A stretch of 64,000 nucleotides of DNA from NCBI RefSeq assembly GCF_012726345.1, contig NZ_PTXN01000011.1, forward strand, positions 56,443 to 120,442, written 5' to 3'. The notes under the pieces are model-generated. The model worked only from the letters and a program-made list of their open reading frames with translations, was not told the DNA's origin and ran no database searches. Positions 16,473-25,595 of the stretch are shown in pieces. Position 1 is the stretch's first letter. Each line of letters begins with the position of its first letter. A program made the translations under genes and the position numbers. The stretch is from Marinomonas sp. UCMA 3892. GTDB taxonomy: Bacteria > Pseudomonadota > Gammaproteobacteria > Pseudomonadales > Marinomonadaceae.

Positions 16473-17510
16473 TTACTCAGATAGTTCTACGCAATTACGT
16501 CCTTTATCTTTACCTCTGTAGAGCGCTTTGTCTGCGCGTTTTATCATTTTTAGAGCGTTATCATTATCTTGATGGCGCTCAGTTAGTCCTTGTGTGATCG
16601 TGAGTGCAAGGCTAAATTTACTGAATTTTTGTTTTTCTATCGTCGTTTTCAATGTATCCGCTATGACGGCAGCATCACGTTTTGCTGTGTTTGGTAAGAT
16701 AATGATGAACTCTTCTCCTCCAAATCGGGCAATAATGTCGTTTTTTCTTATTGCTTGTGAGAGAGTGTTAGCTATTTCTATCAGACATACATCACCAATA
16801 TCATGACCATACATGTCGTTTATTTTTTTAAAGTAGTCAATATCAATGAGAATAAGGCTTAAAGGCAAATTAGCTGTGTTTGCATTGTCTAACTCTGTAC
16901 TAAAATGAAGGTTTAAGCCTCTTCTATTGAATAATCCTGTTAAGGGGTCTTGGATATTTTCATTTTTCAGCTGTTGTGTAAGTTCAGCGTACCTTTTTAA
17001 AAAGAAGCGGCCAAAGACGCCACTAAAAATAATGGAAATTGTTAACCAAAAACCTCGATCGATTGATTTTTGTTGAGAGTGAATCTCCCCTGTTAAATCG
17101 GTAATGTGCTGACTAAAAATGGTCGCTAATATGACGCCTAGGGCAAGTATGATCGTAATAATTAATGATTCGCGGTAACCCCCAATTAGAGCTGCAAAAA
17201 TAGGACATAAGGGTAAAATACAGGCTGCCTGGCTATTGACTCCTCCCGAGAGTGCTAATGTGGGAAGAAGGATGATAACGGCGGTACATAGAGAAAGAAT
17301 AATCTCTAGTTTGGGTAGAATATAGAAGCGAACAATTACATACAGCGCTGTGACTATGACTAAGTCTAGTAAAATAATTACTGTAAATTGAATTGGCAGG
17401 TCAACAATTAAAGGTCGAAATATCAGAGCAAAAAAAATGGTAATAATAGACAACTCAATTATTCTTAAAGTGAGCTTGTGATTTAGGTCTACTTGAGTGT
17501 TATTTGGCAT
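16473..17510 (-). CDS. Membrane-bound diguanylate cyclase (GGDEF)
   Basis: 345 residues. The N-terminal half has about five to six membrane helices forming an unnamed integral sensor. The C-terminal GGDEF domain starts at DPLTGLFNRRGL and carries the active-site signature GGEEF at about residue 262, with metal-binding IDIDYFKKINDMYGHDIGD. An RxxD inhibitory I-site (RKND) lies five residues before GGEEF, so product feedback inhibition is expected. It makes cyclic di-GMP from two GTP. It converges with the GNAT gene with a one-base gap and is divergent from the YccT-like gene. Confidence 0.93.
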   Translation of the reverse strand: MPNNTQVDLNHKLTLRIIELSIITIFFALIFRPLIVDLPIQFTVIILLDLVIVTALYVIVRFYILPKLEIILSLCTAVIILLPTLALSGGVNSQAACILPLCPIFAALIGGYRESLIITIILALGVILATIFSQHITDLTGEIHSQQKSIDRGFWLTISIIFSGVFGRFFLKRYAELTQQLKNENIQDPLTGLFNRRGLNLHFSTELDNANTANLPLSLILIDIDYFKKINDMYGHDIGDVCLIEIANTLSQAIRKNDIIARFGGEEFIIILPNTAKRDAAVIADTLKTTIEKQKFSKFSLALTITQGLTERHQDNDNALKMIKRADKALYRGKDKGRNCVELSE

Positions 17511-17761
17511 AATCTTGTGCCATTGTCCTTTTTAGATAGAAATAATGAGTATTAAAGATTCATACTAATCAATCGCTAGTTGTATTTTATAGCGATATGC
17601 TTGTTCGATTTTTCAATTTTAGCCTTCGTCTCATCTCTTTTTTGTGATGAAAAAAGACAAAATCTAGCAAGTGATTTCTAAGTAAAGTAAACCAAGCAAA
17701 TAAAAGACAACTATATGCTAGATTTGTTCTCTATGTTGTTATGTGTTGTAAGGAGTGTTAA

Positions 17762-18493
17762 ATGAAAGTAAGAAATCGTTTTATTGCGTTTGGTGCTTTG
17801 TGGTGTGGTTTTGTTACTTTACCAGCGATGGCTGCCACATTTGAAGTGCCACGTTCTTTTGAGATCATGTATGTCGATCTTGAAAGCGCAGGTCATTTTG
17901 GTAATGATTTTAAAGTAGATATTGATGAAGGTCAGCATCAGATAGTTGTGCGTTTTAACAAGTTGTTGCGAAGCGGCGGTGATACACAAAAATATCAATC
18001 TGAACCAATTGTTTTGGATTTACAGTTTGAAAAGGATACCTATTTTACGCTGAAAGCACCTTATATCTCGACCAAAAAGCAAGCTGAGGCTAATGCCAAA
18101 GACCCACAATTTACGATTTATGATAATGTAAATGGTCAAGATGTTGACTATAAGCAACAAAGCTTAAAAACTAAATCTGGACTTCAAAACACTCGTGATT
18201 ACGTTTCAGAAATTGAGCGACTAACAGCCCCAAATTCACCGAGTAGTACTAATGCCAGCTCTACTGGCCCAGTTCCTGCTCCTATTATTATGACAGAAGA
18301 CGTTGCGTTGGAAATGATGCAATTTTGGTATAACCAATCTGACGACGCGACTCGTAAAGATACTCGTATCTGGATAGCAGATGATATGTATAAGCCAACA
18401 GTTGCTAATATCCAGCTGGAAATGTTTCAATTTTGGTTCAATAAAGCCGACAAAGAAGCGAAAAAGGCCTTACAGGCTTGGCTTGTTGAATAG
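17762..18493 (+). CDS. YccT/DUF2057 family periplasmic protein
   Basis: 243 residues with a cleavable signal peptide (RFIAFGALWCGFVTLPAMAATF, cleavage after AMA). The start of the mature protein, FEVPRSFEIMYVDLESAGHF with VDIDEGQHQIVVRFNKLLRSGG, is diagnostic of DUF2057/UPF0319 (E. coli YccT, reported as the curli inhibitor CsgI). Unusually, the C terminus carries two repeats of a short motif, VALEMMQFWYNQSDDATRKD and NIQLEMFQFWFNKADKEAKK, that may form a helical hairpin. The 251 bases upstream contain an inverted repeat ATCGCTA...TAGCGAT (17572-17596) of uncertain meaning. The IS element begins six bases after the stop. Confidence 0.85.
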   Translation: MKVRNRFIAFGALWCGFVTLPAMAATFEVPRSFEIMYVDLESAGHFGNDFKVDIDEGQHQIVVRFNKLLRSGGDTQKYQSEPIVLDLQFEKDTYFTLKAPYISTKKQAEANAKDPQFTIYDNVNGQDVDYKQQSLKTKSGLQNTRDYVSEIERLTAPNSPSSTNASSTGPVPAPIIMTEDVALEMMQFWYNQSDDATRKDTRIWIADDMYKPTVANIQLEMFQFWFNKADKEAKKALQAWLVE

Positions 18494-18530
18494 CACATTG
18501 TCTCGTCCTAAAATACGTTGACGATTTTTG

Positions 18531-19372
18531 TTAAGCCAGTATGGATTCCATACTGGCTTTTTCATGCACTTCTTCTGGTGTTTTCATATTTAGACTTAAG
18601 TGAGGTCGATACCTATTATAAATATCAATAGACTCACTAATATGCCTTTCTAACTCTTTAAAAGTTCTGCATCTTCCAATCAAAAATTCTTGCTTCAATA
18701 TGCCATTCACCCTTTCTGCTAACGCATTTTGGTAGCAGTCATAGCCATCTGTCATCGACGGTCGTATTTTATTACGTTGTAATTCTTTTTGATAAAGAGC
18801 CGAACAATACTGCGACCCTCTATCTGAATGATGCGTTAGTGGCTTTGTCGTTTTACGAGACTGAACCGCTTTCTTTAAGGCTTTAACGACATTGTCTGCT
18901 TTCATATCATGACTGAGTTTATACCCCATGATTTTTCGATTAAAAGCGTCTGTCACAAGCGAGAGATAATGCACACCTTCATCACTTTCTACATAGGTAA
19001 TATCGCTCACAAACACTTCTTCTGACCTTGTCGGTTGATGACCTGCTAAGAGATTCGGGTACTTCTTCATCCAGTGTTTACTGTCCGTTGTCTTGGTATA
19101 GCTACGTTTTGGCTTAACCAAGAGACCTTCTTCTCTTAAATAACGAAACAAGCCATCTCGACCGAGCTTTATATCCCGCTCTTTCAGTTTATCTTTCAGC
19201 AGAAAATATAACTTTCTTGTACCAAGTCTAGGCATGAAACGACGTATATCCATCACCAAGTCTTTAACAATGGATAGACGGTCTTGTTGTATTAGCTGCC
19301 TCTGCTCTTGTTGATAGACAGCTTGCCTGCTAATGCCAAGAAGCTGACAAGAACGGCTTAAACTGATTTTTT
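18531..19372 (-). CDS. IS3-family transposase OrfB (DDE catalytic part)
   Basis: Catalytic frame. The conventional open frame begins at a TTG near 19259, but the homologous sequence (KISLSRSCQLLGISRQAVYQQ) continues upstream to the A6 slippery run, so the natural product is an OrfAB fusion by -1 frameshifting at 19367-19372 (sense AAAAAA). DDE residues are in VFVSDITYVE, LTHHSDRGSQY and NALAERVNGILKQE, with the rve-type spacing, followed by YNRYRPHLSLNMKTPEEVH. Complete to the stop. Confidence 0.9.
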
Positions 19373-19765
19373 CTTCAGTTTGAAGGCGTCTCGCTCCTTG
19401 GCTATATACTTTTTTCTAAGATTCATCCCATGTTCAGTATCTAGAATATCAACCACCGTATTGAGTAAGCGATTCCTTAATCGTTCATCTTCCAACTCTC
19501 GTTCAAGTCTTTTGATTGTTTGAGCCGGTGTCTCTTTTACTTTCGGGGATTTAGACATGGGTAGCCTCACTTTGGTAGACCAATCCATTTTGCCGTGTTT
19601 TCGAAGCCAAGTCAGCACCGTTGATCGGCCTTGGATTCCATAGATCTTTTGAGCTTGCTTATAAGTCATGTCGCCTTTTTCAACGGCCATCACTATCTGT
19701 AATTTAAAGCCCATTGTGTAGTCGCGTTGAGTACGCTTGCGTTTGGTATTACTTGGTGTCCCCAT
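19358..19765 (-). CDS. IS3-family transposase OrfA (helix-turn-helix)
   Basis: 135 residues. The N-terminal HTH_Tnp_1-like domain (YTMGFKLQIVMAVEKGDMTYKQAQKIYGI, RSTVLTWLRKHG) binds the terminal repeats; a leucine-zipper-like helix follows (IKRLERELEDERLRNRLLNTVVDIL). It ends FKLKKKSV just after the A6 slip site, which shifts ribosomes into OrfB. Confidence 0.9.
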   Translation of the reverse strand: MGTPSNTKRKRTQRDYTMGFKLQIVMAVEKGDMTYKQAQKIYGIQGRSTVLTWLRKHGKMDWSTKVRLPMSKSPKVKETPAQTIKRLERELEDERLRNRLLNTVVDILDTEHGMNLRKKYIAKERDAFKLKKKSV

Positions 19766-19813
19766 AATAGGTCTCCTAGGTGTAAACCTATTTCAGGACG
19801 GGACATTAGCGAC

Positions 19814-19844
19814 AAAAAAGCCGCATCAAGGATGCGGCTTTTTT
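19814..19844. terminator. Bidirectional terminator, split from the YccT-like gene by the IS
   Basis: A 14-bp perfect stem AAAAAAGCCGCATC / GATGCGGCTTTTTT with an AAG loop. It serves the acyltransferase gene on the - strand, and before IS insertion would have lain about 20 bases after the YccT-like stop on the + strand. Confidence 0.9.
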
Positions 19845-19871
19845 ATGCTTTCAATTTAGCATGCAGCTGAG

Positions 19872-20624
19872 CTAAAACAGAAAGTCATTTCCTTTCGGAA
19901 GTTTTGCCATTTCAGCTCGCATCCAAACATCCATTTCCTCATGTAATGCTGAGGTTTTTTTACCTTCAGATTCAATGATAGGGCCGATAACAACGCGGAT
20001 AGATCCCGGAAACTTGCGCCAGCGTTTACCAGGCCAAGTATAACCTGCATTGTGTACCACAGGCAGAATAGGCACCCCAGCAGATGTTGCTAACATAGCA
20101 GCGCCTTTGTTGAAGGCTTGCTCTTCATTAGGCGCGATTCGCGTGCCTTCAGGAAAAATCAGCACAGAACGGCCATCGTCTAAACGCTCTTTACCCTGAC
20201 TGATAATTTGCTTCAAAGCATTAGTCCGCTGAGAGCGGTCAATTGCTATGGGCTGCACCATACGCAATCCCCAGCCAAAGAAAGGCACTGACAGCAGTTC
20301 TTTCTTCAATACCGTTGAAACAGGTGCCATCAATACTTGCAGTACATAGGTCTCCCATTCACTCTGGTGATTTGCCACCAACACAACGGGACGATTTTTG
20401 TTGATATGCTCTAAGCCAATAATCTCAACCTTCACACCACAAAAAATACGAAAGACAAATAACAAACCTTTGTTATGCAGGTTCAAAACTGGTTGACGAT
20501 AACTCTTTGGCAACAAGACCGTCGCGAAAGGCGCAAGAACACCAAATACAATGGTGGATACCATATAGTAAATGGCAAATATTGTTGAGCCGATCCAAGA
20601 TCTTGATGACTCCCATATGCTCAT
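19872..20624 (-). CDS. 1-acyl-sn-glycerol-3-phosphate acyltransferase (PlsC family)
   Basis: 250 residues. Membrane helices at about 12-35 and 50-65 precede the acyltransferase motifs: NHQSEWE at residues 85-91 (the H-x4-E catalytic motif, H86 and E91), GWGLRMVQPIAIDRS, and the glycerophosphate-binding FPEGTRIAPNE, then PILPVVHNAG. It transfers a fatty acyl group to the sn-2 position of lysophosphatidic acid at the inner membrane, making phosphatidic acid. It lies 20 bases after another acyltransferase gene, probably one operon. Confidence 0.92.
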   Translation of the reverse strand: MSIWESSRSWIGSTIFAIYYMVSTIVFGVLAPFATVLLPKSYRQPVLNLHNKGLLFVFRIFCGVKVEIIGLEHINKNRPVVLVANHQSEWETYVLQVLMAPVSTVLKKELLSVPFFGWGLRMVQPIAIDRSQRTNALKQIISQGKERLDDGRSVLIFPEGTRIAPNEEQAFNKGAAMLATSAGVPILPVVHNAGYTWPGKRWRKFPGSIRVVIGPIIESEGKKTSALHEEMDVWMRAEMAKLPKGNDFLF

Positions 20625-20644
20625 TAACAGCTTACTCCCTATGA

Positions 20645-21751
20645 CTATTTATTTAGATATTTTTGCTGCTGTCTCAATGGATTTGCATACATTGCCAACA
20701 CAGTTTCTTTTAAGTTTTCAGGACAACGCTCAAGATAACTTGAGAATGCGCTATCGGTTGAAGGCAAGCCTTGTTGTAATGCAAGCGCAGCCTCATTGGT
20801 CGATTGAATAGCATAGTTAGTGATGATTTGACGATCTACTTCCGCAACAAATTCTTCAGGCGTTTCGAAACCATCTTTTATTACATCGCCAAAAGTTACT
20901 ACCACTTTGCCTTTCTGACCAACAATGCCATTTTTAATACTGTCGATGTCTTCAAACTCGGCTTTTTCATAATTACCGGTTGTGGATTTCTGATGCAGCT
21001 CACGGGCCTTATCAAAAGCACAAGGGTCATATTCATAAGCAATCGAGACAGGTACAATTTTCAAGTTCGCCATGGCATCAGAGAAAGGTACTTTTTCTTT
21101 TTTCTGACTCATAAAGAACATTTTTATGATCGCAGGATCAGTCTGATCCAAACCATCTTTCGCACGCCCCTCTTTTTGAGCAATCCAGATATTAGCTTGG
21201 TCTTTCGTCAATGATTCAGTGATATAAGCAGATAACTGACCAAAAGCAGCCATCATTTCTCGAATACCATTCGCTGAGCGCTTCACGATAAAGCTTTTAT
21301 TTAGACGCATCAGATCAGACACAAAAGGGCGACGCAATAAGTTATCCCCTATTGCAATCCGCACCGTATCCAATCCTGCTAAGTATAAACCATAGTTAAC
21401 AAAAGCCGGATCCATAGCGATATCTCTGTGATTTGACAAAAATAAATAGCCAACACCTTTCTCTAGCTTTTCAATACCGCGGTATTCAACATTCGTTGTT
21501 GTGGTTTTAATCATGCGTTCCATGTAACTTGCGACACGCATTTGAAACTCATGAACATTCGAAATATTAGCAATTTGACGCTTTAGCGCTAGCTTGACGC
21601 AAAACGCCAGCGGCGCCTTAAGAAACTTAGGCCATTGGGCAAAGCGAAAACCAATTATAGTATTAATAAAATCTGGCATTTCGACCAAATTATTCAACAC
21701 CTCAGCGACTTCATCGTCGTTATAGGGGCGTATATCGTGAAACTGATCCAT
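20645..21751 (-). CDS. Glycerolipid acyltransferase-like protein (long PlsC-type)
   Basis: 368 residues. The central acyltransferase domain has YLFLSNHRDIAMDPAFVNYGL: an N-H-R-D block in which the acidic residue is five rather than four positions from the next one (H108, D110, D114), then RLNKSFIVKRS and IWIAQKEGRAKDGLD in place of the usual EGTR loop. The N terminus (residues 1-60) and C-terminal 120 residues are extra compared with PlsC. It is probably a membrane-associated acyltransferase for phospholipid or ornithine-lipid-type substrates; exact substrate not deducible. Cotranscribed with the PlsC gene downstream. Confidence 0.8.
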   Translation of the reverse strand: MDQFHDIRPYNDDEVAEVLNNLVEMPDFINTIIGFRFAQWPKFLKAPLAFCVKLALKRQIANISNVHEFQMRVASYMERMIKTTTTNVEYRGIEKLEKGVGYLFLSNHRDIAMDPAFVNYGLYLAGLDTVRIAIGDNLLRRPFVSDLMRLNKSFIVKRSANGIREMMAAFGQLSAYITESLTKDQANIWIAQKEGRAKDGLDQTDPAIIKMFFMSQKKEKVPFSDAMANLKIVPVSIAYEYDPCAFDKARELHQKSTTGNYEKAEFEDIDSIKNGIVGQKGKVVVTFGDVIKDGFETPEEFVAEVDRQIITNYAIQSTNEAALALQQGLPSTDSAFSSYLERCPENLKETVLAMYANPLRQQQKYLNK

Positions 21752-21799
21752 TTAATTTTCCGTCAGTAAAACTGTTTTGTTTTTTGTTATAAAATATTT

Positions 21800-24721
21800 T
21801 TACAGGCTTTGAATATCAAACCCTAACGCTTCCAGTTCCGCACGTTTTGACGTTGACGTTACCACAGCGACATTTTCATTTTCTTTCGTTAGGTAAGTCT
21901 TAGCGACTTGCTTCAGCTGTTCAAGTGTTACAGCCAAGATCTTAGCGCGAAATGCTTCTCTATAGGCCAAACTACGACCATGCAAATGCACATAGAAATC
22001 GCTCTGCGCTTCTCCGGCAGGTGAACCAGGTTTATCCATCGAACCAATTACACCCAAAATGGCTTCTTCAAGGGCATCTTCAGTATGAGTGTCATTTAAT
22101 ATCCACTCGATAGACGCATCAAAGTCCGCTAAGGTTTCAGTTAAACGAGGATCACGATAAGAATAGAAACGGAACGAGCCCGTGCTTCCATCAAACGTCG
22201 CACCACCACCGTAAGCACCACCCTGCTCGCGAATAACACGATGTAAGAAACCATTTCGTAAGAATCCACCCAAAACAGTCAATGCTGCCACATCTGGGTG
22301 CTCACCGTATGCCGTACGAAATGCTTTACTGCAAAAGCTTACCTGAGTTGATGTTAGCCAAGCCACATTCACTTTCGAGTCAACTGGCGCCATAAAGAAC
22401 TTAGTTTGCACGCTGCCTGCAGGCAAATCGGCAAAAACAGCCTGAACTTCGTTCAATATACTTGCTTCATGCTGAGGCTCTGCCACCAATAAAAGCTGTT
22501 TGTTAGCTTGCAGCAATTTTTCATGCAAACGTTTAAAAATAGCCAAAACATCTTCGGCTGTTTTACTATCGGCTTTCATCGCATCATCCAACGCAATCGC
22601 TGAACGAATACCTGACATGCCACTCCATTTCTCTTGCTGTGCAGCCAAACCAGAAATCGCGCTTGAAGCCGCCGTCATAGCAAGCGAGTGGCCTTGACCG
22701 GTAATCGATTGTTCGCGACGAGCACGGCGTTGAGCCACCACCTCTTTCACTCGATTCGCTTCATCGAAGCGAACATTAAGCATAGTGTCTTTCAACAATT
22801 CGCTCATGGCTTTAACATTTGGGACTAAGGCCTTAGACGATAAAATGAAGTACCCATTTAGCTCTTGACGATCTTCAATCGTAGCGCGAATCGAATTAGA
22901 GGCACCTAATCCGCCACAAACTTGAGCTTGACGCTCTTGAACAGCAAGGTAATCTGCTTCGCCAATGCCCAGCTCCGTCATCATTGAAGAGAACAAAGGC
23001 AAGTACTCGATTTCCTCTTCATCTAGCTCTGGTAGATCAATCACCAACTGCTGATAAACCAAGCCATTTGTGCCTTGTGGATAAAAAGTAATAGGTAAAT
23101 CGCCTGCTACTTTTTCATTCTCATATTCAGGCAAGCGCGCAGGCACATCTTCTAAACCAACTTTTGGCAAAATGCTCATGTCGTCAACTTGCGATTGACG
23201 CGCTTTCAAGGCTGCACTGCGAGCAATAATTTGTTGTTTTTCAGCATCAGACAAGGCCGCTTTGATTTGACTCAAACGATCTTTTTCCGCCTGATTGCGA
23301 CGCGCTTCAAGAGCATCATCGGGGCTCAATGTTAACGTTACTCGGTGCGCATTTGTCAGCAGCAAGTTGTTAATCAAGTTCGGAATATATTGCTGATCTT
23401 GAACTTTCTCACGCATTGCATTGATAACAGGATCAAGATCAAGCTGAGCAATCACATCACCCGCATGGACCGCGGTCGACAAGCCAGCCAAAATCAACTG
23501 TAAACCATAAGGATAGCTGCCACCGCCGACTTCACGTTGGCTCAATTCCAATTGATGCAACATGGCATCAACCATGTCTTGTGGAACGCCTTTTTCAGCA
23601 ATGCTTTCTAGAGTCGACAAGACTAAAGCTTCAACTTTCGGTGCATCTTCTCGTTTTACACCTTCCAATCCGCACATGAAGCTCATTTCTTTATTGCTGT
23701 CTTCAAGGCCGCACATAGGTGAAGGCGCACGACCAAGATCGCTGTTTTCCAATACTCGAAGCAAAGGTGACGCACTGTTATCTAATAACACGCTAGATAA
23801 CAGTTGTGCTTCGAACTGCTGATTTAAATCGGTGCTTTCACCCAACAACCAGCCGACTACCACATGACTACCATCTTCTTTTACTTCATCTGCCGCGTAG
23901 CCTTCTTCTACTCGTACTGGCGAGAAATAACGCTTCGCATTCGGCACACTGACTTGCTCTTCTAGGCGCTCAAAACGGCTCAGCACTTTCTCTTCGAATT
24001 CAGCTTGTAATGTTTCAGCTGGAATATCGCCAAATGTCATGAATACCGCATTGGAAGGATGGTAATGCGTGCGATAAAAAGCCAATAAATCTTGGTAAGA
24101 TAAATCAGGGATATCTGTGGGCTCGCCACCAGAATTGAAATGATAGGTATTGTTCGGGAACAAGTATTTGGTTAACGTTTGCCACAACACCGATGTGGTT
24201 GAGCTCATCGCGCCTTTCATCTCATTAAATACAACGCCCTTGAACGTCAATTCTGACTCAGCATTATCTGGCTCGGCGAACTCTAAGCGATGACCTTCCT
24301 GAGAAAAGTCCAATTCATCAAGACGCGAGAAAAACACCGCATCCAAATACACACCTAAAAGGTTATGGAAGTCTTTCTTATTCTTACTCGCAAACGGGTA
24401 AGCAGTCCAATCGGAAGACGTAAACGCGTTCATAAAGGTATTCAACGAACGGCGGATCATCATAAAGAAAGGATCTCGTACAGGAAAACGCTCAGAGCCA
24501 CACAATACTGTGTGTTCAAGAATATGCGCGACACCACAAGAATCCGTCGGAACTGTTTTTAAGCCAACTAAGAAGACATTTTCATCATTCTCAGATGCGA
24601 TGTGAAAATGTTTAGCACCCGTGACGGTGTGTTCAAACTCTTGAACGGTAACATTCAGAGCATCAATAAACTCACTGCGAAGAAACGTAAACGCTGGATG
24701 GTGCGCGGTGCTATTTGCCAT
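21800..24721 (-). CDS. M16C zinc metalloprotease (presequence protease/insulinase-like)
   Basis: 973 residues, the normal size for a two-half M16C clamshell peptidase. The inverted zinc motif HILEH (H66, E69, H70) with VLCGSERFPVRDPFFMM is diagnostic; the distal glutamate is in the following helix region. The C-terminal half has the conserved FLRNGFLHRVIREQGGAYGGGA substrate-clamp block and RFYSYRDPR. Mitochondrial/plastid PreP degrades targeting peptides; bacterial members are believed to clear short peptides and have no signal peptide, as here. Single gene 48 bases upstream of the acyltransferase pair. Confidence 0.93.
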   Translation of the reverse strand: MANSTAHHPAFTFLRSEFIDALNVTVQEFEHTVTGAKHFHIASENDENVFLVGLKTVPTDSCGVAHILEHTVLCGSERFPVRDPFFMMIRRSLNTFMNAFTSSDWTAYPFASKNKKDFHNLLGVYLDAVFFSRLDELDFSQEGHRLEFAEPDNAESELTFKGVVFNEMKGAMSSTTSVLWQTLTKYLFPNNTYHFNSGGEPTDIPDLSYQDLLAFYRTHYHPSNAVFMTFGDIPAETLQAEFEEKVLSRFERLEEQVSVPNAKRYFSPVRVEEGYAADEVKEDGSHVVVGWLLGESTDLNQQFEAQLLSSVLLDNSASPLLRVLENSDLGRAPSPMCGLEDSNKEMSFMCGLEGVKREDAPKVEALVLSTLESIAEKGVPQDMVDAMLHQLELSQREVGGGSYPYGLQLILAGLSTAVHAGDVIAQLDLDPVINAMREKVQDQQYIPNLINNLLLTNAHRVTLTLSPDDALEARRNQAEKDRLSQIKAALSDAEKQQIIARSAALKARQSQVDDMSILPKVGLEDVPARLPEYENEKVAGDLPITFYPQGTNGLVYQQLVIDLPELDEEEIEYLPLFSSMMTELGIGEADYLAVQERQAQVCGGLGASNSIRATIEDRQELNGYFILSSKALVPNVKAMSELLKDTMLNVRFDEANRVKEVVAQRRARREQSITGQGHSLAMTAASSAISGLAAQQEKWSGMSGIRSAIALDDAMKADSKTAEDVLAIFKRLHEKLLQANKQLLLVAEPQHEASILNEVQAVFADLPAGSVQTKFFMAPVDSKVNVAWLTSTQVSFCSKAFRTAYGEHPDVAALTVLGGFLRNGFLHRVIREQGGAYGGGATFDGSTGSFRFYSYRDPRLTETLADFDASIEWILNDTHTEDALEEAILGVIGSMDKPGSPAGEAQSDFYVHLHGRSLAYREAFRAKILAVTLEQLKQVAKTYLTKENENVAVVTSTSKRAELEALGFDIQSL

Positions 24722-24889
24722 TCTCTACCTCGATAGAATTAGAATACGATAATTACAATATTTTGGGGCAGCTTGGAAACATTCAAGACAACATAAATCC
24801 AAGACAGCAAAGTGGCGGGATTATAGCAAAAACATGGCTTTTACTGCACGAATTAACGTGAATACTCCCATCTAAGACGAAACAAAACA

Positions 24890-25471
24890 TTAACGCTTTT
24901 GATGTTTTTCCCAATCATCCAAGCGTACTTTTTCCGTCTTTTTAAACAACACATACACAGCACCCAAACCACCATGGTGTCGCTGCGCGCTATGAAACGC
25001 CATAACAGCATCAAGCTCTCTCAACCATTTATTAATATGGCTTTTAATCATAGCTTGGCTATCAGGGTCTGGCGTGCGATCCCCTTTACCATGCACAACA
25101 ATAGCGACTCGAATATCGTTACGCATGCAGTCATCAACAAATTGATACACCTGCTCTCGCGCTTGAGCCACAGTATGCCTATGCAGATCTAAACGTGCAT
25201 CTATGCCATACTTACCTTGTCTCAGGCGCTTAAAAACACCGTCTTGCACGCCAGAACGCTTATACTCAAGTACATCATTGGGCTCCACTTTTTCCACATA
25301 GTCTTGCGACAAATGATTCCTGTCCGCCTCTTTAGCGATCAACGCCGCCTTTTGGCGAGCCAAAAAATCGACCTGAGGACCTTTCTTGCCCAGATACACT
25401 TCGCTTTTCTTAAGTGGCTTAATACCCGCCACCTCTTGAGCGAACAAAGACGTTTCATCTTCGTCGTTCAC
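24890..25471 (-). CDS. Smr-domain endonuclease-like protein (SmrA/YdaL type)
   Basis: 193 residues. The C-terminal Smr domain has LDLHRHTVAQAREQVYQFVDDC, IVVHGKGDRT and HHGGLGAVYVLFKK, the hallmarks of MutS2-type Smr nicking domains in the stand-alone form. E. coli YdaL (SmrA) is the likely relative; the N-terminal 80 residues are charged and variable. A nuclease role on DNA or on stalled ribosome-bound mRNA is family knowledge only. Confidence 0.88.
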   Translation of the reverse strand: MNDEDETSLFAQEVAGIKPLKKSEVYLGKKGPQVDFLARQKAALIAKEADRNHLSQDYVEKVEPNDVLEYKRSGVQDGVFKRLRQGKYGIDARLDLHRHTVAQAREQVYQFVDDCMRNDIRVAIVVHGKGDRTPDPDSQAMIKSHINKWLRELDAVMAFHSAQRHHGGLGAVYVLFKKTEKVRLDDWEKHQKR

Positions 25472-25523
25472 AGCCTAAATCCTCTTTGATTTACTCGTTT
25501 CATTTAGCACACCACTATAGAAC

Positions 25524-25552
25524 AATAAAGGCCCCTAAAAGGAGCCTTTATT
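25524..25552. terminator. Terminator after ssb
   Basis: A 12-bp stem AATAAAGGCTCC / GGGGCCTTTATT read on the - strand, loop TTTTA. The following T content is modest. Confidence 0.6.
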
Positions 25553-25595
25553 ACTTCAACACCAATGTATCAAAGGATTACAACTTATACGTGAT

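Larger units (their letters stand above)
18499..19805 (-). mobile_element. IS3-family insertion sequence
   Basis: About 1307 bp with two overlapping transposase frames on the - strand. Imperfect terminal inverted repeats are seen: TGTCTCGTCCTAAAATACGT from the left end and TGTCCCGTCCTGAAATAGGT from the right end. With ends placed at TG...CA, the flanking triplets (CAT and TTA) do not match; if the element is taken one base shorter on each side, ATT flanks both ends (18497-18499 and 19805-19807) as a possible 3-bp target duplication. Both frames look intact, so it may be active. It separates the YccT-like gene from the strong terminator at 19814. Confidence 0.9.

Noticed and set aside
17572-17596. 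Inverted repeat ATCGCTA...TAGCGAT between the diguanylate cyclase and YccT-like genes
   Set aside because: A single 7-bp repeat in an AT-rich promoter region is not enough to call an operator.
18496-19808. 3-bp target duplication of the IS element
   Set aside because: With the usual TG...CA ends the flanks differ (CAT and TTA). ATT matches only if each end is trimmed by one base, so it is reported as possible, not established.
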